Assembly (NCBI RefSeq): GCF_900100765.1
Contig: NZ_FNFO01000003.1
Coordinates: forward strand, 310,001-374,000
Length of the DNA: 64,000 nucleotides
Origin: Catalinimonas alkaloidigena
GTDB lineage: Bacteria; Bacteroidota; Bacteroidia; Cytophagales; Flexibacteraceae
Direction of reading: 5' to 3'
The notes below the pieces were generated by a model. The model saw only the letters and a list, made by a program, of their open reading frames with translations, made no database searches and was not told the DNA's origin. Shown piece after piece: positions 26,223 through 32,915 of this stretch; the first letter of the stretch is position 1, and the number at the start of each line of letters is the position of its first letter. A program made the position numbers and the translations under genes.

Positions 26223-27740
26223 CTACGATTTCTGCACCGGTGCACGCAGGGCGCGAAGGTGGTGCCGTTCAAAGATAAACACTACGGCGGCAAATGCCAG
26301 CAGCAGTCCCAGCCGGAAACTGTACTTCATCCAGAGGTTCGTGGGCTCGACCCACTGCGCAATTAGCACTACGCCTATCCCCAACAGCAGGTAGCCCAGG
26401 TCGGTCCACGTTCGGTACGGCACTGGAAAGTACCGCTGCCCTATCAGGTAACTGCCGACGCCCATCGAGACGTAGCAGATCAGCGTAGCCCACGCACTGC
26501 CGTAATACCCCAGCACCGGAATCAGTACGATATTCAGCACAATGGTCACTAGGGCCCCGCCGAGGCTGAACACCATTCCCCAGACCGTCCGGTCGGTAAG
26601 TTTGTACCAGACCGATAAGTTGAAGTAAATCCCCACCCACACGTACGCCATCAGCAGAATCGGGACGACGCCTAGCCCTTCGTAGTACTCAGGACGTCCC
26701 AACACCAGCCGACCGATCCACTCCAAATTGAGGCTGATGCCCACAAAAAGGAACACACAGGCGATGATGAACCAGTGCATTACGCGGGCAAACAGCACCG
26801 GCGACTGCTTGTCGGAAGCCCGGCTAAAAAAGAACGGCTCGCTGGCGTAACGAAAGGCCTGAATCCCCAGGTTGATGATGACGGCGAGTTTGTAACACGC
26901 TGAGTAGATACCCATGATCTGCTGGTTGGACCGGTTCGGATAAAAGCCTTCCGGCAACCAATATTTCAGCATCGGCCGGTCCAGCGTCTCGTTGATTACG
27001 CCGGCCAGCCCCATGAACAGCAGCGGATACGCATATAACAACATGGGCCGCAATTGTGGCCAGCGCAGTTGCCAGCGAAAGTCGAAAAGCTCTTTGCGGA
27101 GCAGAATCAGGAAAAGGGCGTTGGCTAGCAGATTCGACAGAAAGACGTACCCCACGCCCAGCTCAGGGTTGTAGAACCAGCCGATCAGGGGTTTTAACGA
27201 AGGAAGAAACGTGCCTTCGTACACCCACCGGCAGAAAAACAAGAAGAACAGGTTGAGGCCGATGTTCGCGCCGATGTTGATCAGCCGTGCCAAGGCAAAC
27301 TTTAGAGCTTTACCTTCCAGGCGCAGGCGCGCAAATGGAATGGCGACGACGGCGTCGATGCCCACGGTCAGCGCCAGCCAGACGATGTACATCGATTTCC
27401 CGGGGTATTCGAGCAGATCGGCGATGGACCCGGCCGAAGCCACCAGCACTCCCGTCAACACAAGCGTAGTGGTTAGCACGGCGCTCATGGCGTTGCTGTA
27501 GGCTTCGCGGCGATCGATACCTTCTCGGGTCGCAAACCGGAAGTACGAGGTTTCCATCCCGTACGTGAAGATCACGTTCAGAGCGCCTACGTAGGCGTAC
27601 AGCTCTCCGACTACCCCGTATTCTCCGGCCGCAAACAGTTTTGTATACAGCGGAACCAGCAAGAAATTGATGGCCCGGCCCACAATGCTGCTCAGGCCAT
27701 ACAACACCGTTTCGCCGGCCAGCTTTTTGAGGACGCTCAT
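26223..27740 (-). CDS. Polysaccharide flippase (Wzx/MVF type)
   Basis: Membrane protein of 505 residues with about 14 hydrophobic helices and the start SVLKKLAGETVLYGLSSIVGRAINFLLVPLYTKLFAAGEYG, the standard N terminus of oligosaccharide flippases. It would move lipid-linked sugar units from the inner to the outer leaflet of the cytoplasmic membrane. Located between dut and an enoyl-CoA hydratase, without glycosyltransferases next to it, so its substrate is unknown. Two helix pairs carry the expected GxYxVxGE-like patterns near residues 36-46. ATG start at 27740. Confidence 0.93.
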   Translation of the reverse strand: MSVLKKLAGETVLYGLSSIVGRAINFLLVPLYTKLFAAGEYGVVGELYAYVGALNVIFTYGMETSYFRFATREGIDRREAYSNAMSAVLTTTLVLTGVLVASAGSIADLLEYPGKSMYIVWLALTVGIDAVVAIPFARLRLEGKALKFALARLINIGANIGLNLFFLFFCRWVYEGTFLPSLKPLIGWFYNPELGVGYVFLSNLLANALFLILLRKELFDFRWQLRWPQLRPMLLYAYPLLFMGLAGVINETLDRPMLKYWLPEGFYPNRSNQQIMGIYSACYKLAVIINLGIQAFRYASEPFFFSRASDKQSPVLFARVMHWFIIACVFLFVGISLNLEWIGRLVLGRPEYYEGLGVVPILLMAYVWVGIYFNLSVWYKLTDRTVWGMVFSLGGALVTIVLNIVLIPVLGYYGSAWATLICYVSMGVGSYLIGQRYFPVPYRTWTDLGYLLLGIGVVLIAQWVEPTNLWMKYSFRLGLLLAFAAVVFIFERHHLRALRAPVQKS

Positions 27741-27897
27741 GCAGGGCTAGCTTGTCGCATTAATGGATTGAAAGGCGTAAAGTTCCGGTTTCGCAGAGAA
27801 CCGTTCAAACAAAAAAGGCGCTGAAGGCTATTCGCGCTCAGTACGTTAGGTAGGATTCGCGTATAAAATGTCTGATTCCAGAGAAAAAATTGTTGGA

Positions 27898-28680
27898 TCA
27901 ATTGCCTTTGAACTGCGGCTTTCTTTTTTCCAGAAATGCGGCGGTTCCTTCCCGGAAATCATCCGACTTACAACAGTTGGCAAAGCTATTGGCTTCGGTC
28001 TGATACCCATTGCTTCCGTTGTAATACGCGTTGACGCAATCGATGATGTGGGCAATGGCCAGCGGCGCTCGACTCAAAATGCGGTACATCAACTCCCGGC
28101 TTTTCTTTTTCAATTCGTCGCCGTCTTCTACCACGTAGTTCACCAGTCCCAGTTGCTTGGCTTCGGTCGCCGGAATGTCGTCGCCGGTCAGCAGCATTTC
28201 GTACGCCTTGGTTTTCCCGACGATCTGCGTTAGCCGTTGCGTTCCGCCGTATCCCGGAATAATCCCCAGCTTCACTTCGGGGAGACCGAAGCGCGACGAC
28301 GCCGTGGCAATGCGCATGTGACAGGACAGGGCCAGTTCGCAGCCACCGCCCAGCGCATAACCATTGATGGCGGCCAGCACCGGTTTGTTACAGCTTTCGA
28401 TCATCGCAAACACTTCCTGCCCGTTTTCGGCAAACTTGCGTCCGTTCACTTCGTTCAGCTTCGCTACTTCTTCAATGTCGGCGCCAGCCGCAAACGCCTT
28501 GTCTCCTGCCCCGCTGAGGATAACGCCCCGAATGTTAGAAGCGCTGATCACCTCCATAAACGCTTCGTTCAGTTCCTGAATGGTAGCGACGTTCAGCGCA
28601 TTGAGTTTATCCGGGCGATTCAGGGTAATGAACGCAATATCATCGGTTTGCTCGAAGAGCAAATTCTTGAAAGTCAACAT
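27898..28680 (-). CDS. Enoyl-CoA hydratase/isomerase family protein
   Basis: Crotonase-fold enzyme of 260 residues, probably in fatty acid oxidation or a short-chain acyl-CoA path. The oxyanion segment GAGDKAFAAGADIEEV lies at about 56-71, and both catalytic glutamates of hydratases are present: Glu in GGGCELALSC (about 108-117) and in GLPEVKLGIIPGYGGTQRL (about 130-148). So true hydratase activity is expected. Start ATG at 28680 (MLTFKNLLFEQ); an upstream in-frame Met at 28737 would lie ahead of the promoter box at 28712. The gene stands alone, on the minus strand. Confidence 0.92.
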   Translation of the reverse strand: MLTFKNLLFEQTDDIAFITLNRPDKLNALNVATIQELNEAFMEVISASNIRGVILSGAGDKAFAAGADIEEVAKLNEVNGRKFAENGQEVFAMIESCNKPVLAAINGYALGGGCELALSCHMRIATASSRFGLPEVKLGIIPGYGGTQRLTQIVGKTKAYEMLLTGDDIPATEAKQLGLVNYVVEDGDELKKKSRELMYRILSRAPLAIAHIIDCVNAYYNGSNGYQTEANSFANCCKSDDFREGTAAFLEKRKPQFKGN

Positions 28681-28711
28681 ATTTATATTCGAAATTCCAT
28701 GTTTGACGGCG

Positions 28712-28719
28712 CAAATGTA
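28712..28719 (-). promoter_or_regulatory. Promoter -7 box for enoyl-CoA hydratase
   Basis: Minus-strand TACATTTG followed by CGCC, an exact TAnnTTTG match 31 bases before the ATG at 28680; a TTG lies upstream at 28735-28737 as a possible -33 element. Confidence 0.68.
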
Positions 28720-28758
28720 GCGAAAATAATCGCCCAACTTCAGGCCGCTGGCGGGAGC

Positions 28759-29667
28759 CTATTCGCGCTGATTTTGACTCGCACTGAAAAGCTTCTGCTT
28801 TTCCTCCTTGGTCAGGCTTTCGTAGCCGGAGTGCGAAATTTTGTCCAGGATTGCGTCGATTTCCTGCTGGTCGGGCTTGCCTGAAGTGCCAGTGGCACGA
28901 CGCGTACGCGTGGTCGGTTTGCCATTGTGCGTCACCCGCAGCTTGGGTTTGCGCTGAAACAAGCCGTTGAACTTATCGGCCAGGTACGTAATGGGGCGTC
29001 CCAGGTCGGTGCCCCGATGCAACTGGCGAATGAACAAGAAGCCGATGACGGCGCCACCCAGGTGCGCCAGGTTACCGCCGGCGTTGCCCCCGGCCAGGCC
29101 GAAAAAGGAAGCCACCACGTAGAAGGCCGCGATGTAGACAATGCGGACGGGCCCGATCAACAGCAGATTAAACGTGTAATTAGGAATCAGCGTCGCGGCC
29201 GCTACCACCACGGCATACACCGCCCCAGAAGCCCCGATCAGTCCCAAATAAGGTTGGTTATTGACAAAATAGGGCACCAGGTTGTACATCAATAGGTACA
29301 ATACGCCCCCACTGATGCCGCCCAGAATGTAGACGTTGACAAAGCGCCGGTTGCCCAGGTACTCCTTCACCAGATTGCCAAACCAGTAGAGGAAGAGCAT
29401 GTTCCAGAGAATATGCCAGAATCCCTCGTGCGTAAAAAAGTAGGTGATCAGCGTCCAGGGTTTAACCAAAAACGACAGCACCGGCGCCGGCAGCGCCAGA
29501 TTCATTAGTAAAAATTGTGAGAGCGCATTTCCGTTGTTGCTGATGGCCGAAATGACCAGCAGAAAATTGATCACTAAGTAGACAATCAGGTTGATCAGAA
29601 TCAGTTGAACCACCCCATTGTCGCCTCGGCGGAAAGCATTCTTAAAATCATCAAAAATCGTATTCAT
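28759..29667 (-). CDS. Rhomboid family intramembrane protease 1
   Basis: Membrane serine protease that cleaves transmembrane segments. The 302 residues have six to seven helices, the catalytic Ser near 145 in GASGAVYAVV and the catalytic His near 202 in LAHLGGAVIGF, plus the helix-1-2 loop GFWHILWNMLFLYWFG. The last 70 residues form a basic cytoplasmic tail (TRTRRATGTSGKPDQQ) and a short motif EIDAILDKISHSGYESLTKE, which I match to DUF6576 and which recurs in the rhomboid at 38220. The gene pairs with the next rhomboid upstream and follows a promoter box at 29686. Confidence 0.93.
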   Translation of the reverse strand: MNTIFDDFKNAFRRGDNGVVQLILINLIVYLVINFLLVISAISNNGNALSQFLLMNLALPAPVLSFLVKPWTLITYFFTHEGFWHILWNMLFLYWFGNLVKEYLGNRRFVNVYILGGISGGVLYLLMYNLVPYFVNNQPYLGLIGASGAVYAVVVAAATLIPNYTFNLLLIGPVRIVYIAAFYVVASFFGLAGGNAGGNLAHLGGAVIGFLFIRQLHRGTDLGRPITYLADKFNGLFQRKPKLRVTHNGKPTTRTRRATGTSGKPDQQEIDAILDKISHSGYESLTKEEKQKLFSASQNQRE

Positions 29668-29685
29668 CCGACTTAAGTAACACTA

Positions 29686-29693
29686 CAAAGATA
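29686..29693 (-). promoter_or_regulatory. Promoter -7 box for rhomboid 1
   Basis: Minus-strand TATCTTTG, an exact TAnnTTTG match 18 bases before the ATG at 29667, inside the gap between the two rhomboid genes. Confidence 0.6.
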
Positions 29694-29728
29694 AACGATA
29701 CAGGCGTAAGACGACACGCACCGATCCG

Positions 29729-30538
29729 TTAGTAAAATCGATCGCGATCTTGCTTCCAGAAGGATACCATAATCCATCCGAACAGCATGCCTCCTAAGTG
29801 GGCGTAATGGGCCACATTGTCGCCAGGAACATTCTGAATGGCCCCGAAAAGCGCCGTTACTCCATAAAACAGCACAATATACTTGGCCTTAATGGGAATG
29901 GGCGGAAACAGCAGGAACAATTGCGTGTTAGGAAACAACAATCCGAAGGCAATCAGGATTCCAAAAATGGCACCGGAGGCTCCAATCATAGGTGTGTTTT
30001 CCTTCCGCGCCAAAGCTTCCATCACCAGCCTTACGGTTTGCTGACGCAACGGCACGTTGTCGGCATGCGCTTCGTACTGATCGGTGGCTTCTAACGCAAC
30101 CCCTCGGAAAAGATCCCGATTGTTCTGCAGAATGATACGGAAATCAGTAGGGTTAGGATTTCGGCTGTATTCAATGGCCTGCTGTTCGAACCGATAGGTC
30201 TCATAAAAGTTAACGCCAGAGTACAGAAGCCCCGCCCCGATGCCGGTGACCATGTAAAAAATCAGAAAGCGCTTCGCGCCCCAAAACCGCTCCAGCATGG
30301 GACCAAAGATCAACAGGCCGAACATGTTGAAAAACAGGTGACTGAAGTCCGCATGGACAAACATGTACGTCACGAACTGATAGATATGAAAGGTATCGGC
30401 CAGTAGGTAACGCAACCCCAGTATGTTGGCTAAAATCCCCCGCGTCAGCCAAGAGTCTCCCAGCAGGTAATCGAACCCGAACAACACTACGTTGATCAGC
30501 AGCAGATTTTTGACAACGGGCGTGAGTTGAAATCCCAT
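29729..30538 (-). CDS. Rhomboid family intramembrane protease 2
   Basis: Second rhomboid protease, 269 residues. Catalytic Ser near 188 in GASGAIFGIL and His near 245 in YAHLGGMLFGW; loop HADFSHLFFNMFGLLIFGPMLE after the first helices. It has an extended soluble loop between helices 3 and 4 (about residues 118-175, RFEQQAIEYSRNPNPTDF) that the other two rhomboids lack, and it ends shortly after the last helix with no DUF6576-like tail. The order mutL, rhomboid 2, rhomboid 1 is common in Bacteroidota. ATG start at 30538. Confidence 0.93.
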   Translation of the reverse strand: MGFQLTPVVKNLLLINVVLFGFDYLLGDSWLTRGILANILGLRYLLADTFHIYQFVTYMFVHADFSHLFFNMFGLLIFGPMLERFWGAKRFLIFYMVTGIGAGLLYSGVNFYETYRFEQQAIEYSRNPNPTDFRIILQNNRDLFRGVALEATDQYEAHADNVPLRQQTVRLVMEALARKENTPMIGASGAIFGILIAFGLLFPNTQLFLLFPPIPIKAKYIVLFYGVTALFGAIQNVPGDNVAHYAHLGGMLFGWIMVSFWKQDRDRFY

Positions 30539-30637
30539 GTAAATGCTTTACTAAATAACAGATCGCCCCCGAGGCGACCTGTGTAAAACTACACAAAGCC
30601 ACCACAAGGTTACGTTTCAAATCAGGATGAGCGGTTG

Positions 30638-32491
30638 TCAGGAGGGGCGAAACAGCTCGATCAGTTTATCCAGATTGAACAGCGTGAGCGTCAGCGAGCC
30701 GTCGGGGGCATAGCCCGGCACTTCGCAGGCAAAAAGCTGATCAATCAGGGTGCGCATTTCCAGTTCGCTAAGGGGGGTGCCCCGCTTCCGGGCGGCCCGT
30801 CGTGCCAAGGCCCGGGCCAGTTGCTCGTGACGCGACAGTTTCAGACCGGCCGTTTGTTGCTTGAACTGCTCCAGGAACTCTTCGAGCAGATGCTGCTGCT
30901 GGCTGGCCGGGACATCGGCCGGTACGCCACGCACCACCACGCTGTCGCGTCCCAGCATATCGAAATCAAAGCCCAGAGCGGCCAGTTCTTCTTTCATCTC
31001 TGATAGAAGTGCCACATCGCCGGCGGGTAACGATACAGTCTGAGGAAAGAGCAGTTGTTGGGTCACTACTTCTTTTTTGCGCAAAGAACTCAGGTAGCGT
31101 TCGTACAAAATGCGCTCGTGCGCGGCCTGTTGGTCGATCAGCATCAGACCCGACTTTACCTGCGCCACGATGTAGCTGTGGTGCAACTGGAACGTCTTCT
31201 GATCGACACCCGCATGGTAATCGCCCGTGTGTTTCACAGGCTGGTTGGCGGCACTGGTGGCTTTGATCGCAGTAGGCGTAACGAGTTGTTCCGGGGCGTC
31301 GTCCGGATCTTCACGCGACTCATACAGCTTCTCCCAGTGTTTCAGGTTAGAGGCCTCGCGCGGCGAAGGACGCCAGTCGTTCCGCGAGTCAGAAGGTTCG
31401 CGCGAGGATTCGCGCGGCGAGGACGAAAACGAAGTCGGCGTCGCCGCTTTGAAAAAGGCACCAAAATTGACGTCCTGATCAAAATCGAGCGAAGGTGTAA
31501 TGTTATACGCCCCCAGCGCGCGCCGTACGGTCGCCTGCAGGATGGCATACAACGTACGCTCGTCGTCGAACTTAATTTCGGTTTTGGTCGGGTGTACGTT
31601 GATGTCTACGTGCGTGGGGTCCATGTCCAGAAACAGCACATAGAACGGGTAGGTATCGTCTGGCAGCAGCTCTTCGTAGGCTTCCATCACGGCATGATGC
31701 AGATACGGATGTCGTACGTAGCGCTGGTTCACGAAAAAGAATTGCTCTCCCCGCGTACGACGGGCCTGCTCCGGCTTTCCGATGTAGCCACTGATCTTCA
31801 CCAGAGGCGTCTCTTCCTGGCAAGGCGCGAGCTGCTCACGGTAATTACCGCCAAACAGGGCCACAATCCGTTGGCTCAGCTTTCCAGGGAAAAGGTTGTA
31901 TACCTCCAGATCGTTCTGGTGTAGCGAAAATCCCAGTTCGGGTCGGGCCAGGGCCACACGTATAAACTCGTCGAGGATGTGGCGCATCTCCACGGAGTTC
32001 GATTTCAGGAACTTGCGCCGGGCCGGGACATTATAGAACAGATTCTTGACGGCTACTGAAGTGCCTGCTGGACAGGCTTCCGGCTCCTGCGCTTTTACCG
32101 CCGACCCTTCCACCCGCAGGCGCGTGCCCAGTTCGTCCGACGGGCGACGCGTCAGCAGTTCGACCTGCGCTACCGCGGCAATAGACGCCATGGCTTCCCC
32201 ACGGAAGCCCAGCGTACGGATGGAGAAAAGATCATCGGTCGAACGGATTTTCGACGTGGCGTGCCGCTCCACACACATGCGTGCGTCGGTCTCGGACATG
32301 CCGATCCCGTCGTCCACCACGCGGATCAACGTACGGCCTGCATCTTTGACAATCAATTGAATATGTCGCGCTCCGGCGTCAATCGCATTTTCCAGCAATT
32401 CTTTGACGACCGAAGCGGGTCGTTGCACCACCTCCCCGGCTGCAATCTGGTTGGCCAGTGAGTCGGGCAACAGGTGAATTAAGTCGCTCAC
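30638..32491 (-). CDS. mutL: DNA mismatch repair protein MutL
   Basis: Mismatch-repair ATPase that links MutS recognition to strand removal. The 617 residues contain the GHKL ATPase motifs ENAIDAGA, VDDGIGM and TLGFRGEAMASI in the first 110 residues, and the C-terminal dimerisation domain. The linker near 350-400 is rich in Ser, Arg and Glu. The endonuclease signature DQHA(X)2E(X)4E reads DQQAAHERILYE, with His changed to Gln, and the C-terminal zinc motif (normally CPHGRP-like) reads APDGS. So nicking may be weakened, or use the Bacteroidota variant. The start is GTG at 32491, overlapping the upstream gene by four bases. Confidence 0.95.
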   Translation of the reverse strand: MSDLIHLLPDSLANQIAAGEVVQRPASVVKELLENAIDAGARHIQLIVKDAGRTLIRVVDDGIGMSETDARMCVERHATSKIRSTDDLFSIRTLGFRGEAMASIAAVAQVELLTRRPSDELGTRLRVEGSAVKAQEPEACPAGTSVAVKNLFYNVPARRKFLKSNSVEMRHILDEFIRVALARPELGFSLHQNDLEVYNLFPGKLSQRIVALFGGNYREQLAPCQEETPLVKISGYIGKPEQARRTRGEQFFFVNQRYVRHPYLHHAVMEAYEELLPDDTYPFYVLFLDMDPTHVDINVHPTKTEIKFDDERTLYAILQATVRRALGAYNITPSLDFDQDVNFGAFFKAATPTSFSSSPRESSREPSDSRNDWRPSPREASNLKHWEKLYESREDPDDAPEQLVTPTAIKATSAANQPVKHTGDYHAGVDQKTFQLHHSYIVAQVKSGLMLIDQQAAHERILYERYLSSLRKKEVVTQQLLFPQTVSLPAGDVALLSEMKEELAALGFDFDMLGRDSVVVRGVPADVPASQQQHLLEEFLEQFKQQTAGLKLSRHEQLARALARRAARKRGTPLSELEMRTLIDQLFACEVPGYAPDGSLTLTLFNLDKLIELFRPS

Positions 32492-32853
32492 TCGGATTCA
32501 AACACGTTAAACTTGCGGGCGAAAAAGTAAACCGGAACCGCGAAAACTAAAATAAGAAGCGCCATATTGCCGTATTTTAAATAGGCGACGCAGAATGTGC
32601 CCAGGACTACGATCAGGAAAATTTGCAAAAAGGAGGTTTTCTTACGTTGTGACTTGGCGCGCGCAAAACCACGGGAGATTCTTGCTGCGGAACTAAAATT
32701 TCCTGTACCTTTCGAATAGGCGCGTGCTGCCTCTATTTCCTGTTTTATGGCTTCCGTCCGTTGTTTAAGTTCTTCAGCCACAGGGTCGTAGTAGCGCGGT
32801 TCATAGTTGAAACGCTTATGTCTAGAGGTCTTGGTGAACGAAATCAAACCCAT
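32488..32853 (-). CDS. Small membrane protein of unknown function (121 aa)
   Basis: No named family recognised. A basic, charged N-terminal half (SRHKRFNYEPRYYDPVAEELKQRTEAIKQEIEAARA, helical) is followed by two membrane helices (about residues 74-92 and 95-112) and the end KFNVFESE. The N-terminal start FTKTSRHKRFNYEPRYYD is one I have met in short Bacteroidota proteins next to mutL. It may anchor or stabilise something at the inner membrane, but this is a guess. Its stop overlaps the mutL start (GTGA), so the two are translationally coupled. Confidence 0.75.
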   Translation of the reverse strand: MGLISFTKTSRHKRFNYEPRYYDPVAEELKQRTEAIKQEIEAARAYSKGTGNFSSAARISRGFARAKSQRKKTSFLQIFLIVVLGTFCVAYLKYGNMALLILVFAVPVYFFARKFNVFESE

Positions 32854-32915
32854 CTGCGCTTAGTAGTTTAGAGTATAAAAAAACACGTAAGAACTGGTAT
32901 AAAGCCAACAAGCCC

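Noticed and set aside
26223-27740. Surface polysaccharide island around the flippase
   Set aside because: Only the flippase and one nucleotidyltransferase are present; no glycosyltransferases or polymerase nearby and no sign of foreign base composition.
31330-31440. Repetitive TCGCGCG text suggesting a direct repeat or CRISPR-like array
   Set aside because: It encodes the Ser/Arg/Glu-rich linker of MutL; no regular spacing or conserved repeat unit.
31055-31924. Plus-strand frame of 289 codons
   Set aside because: Antisense to mutL with Arg-rich composition and no family pattern.
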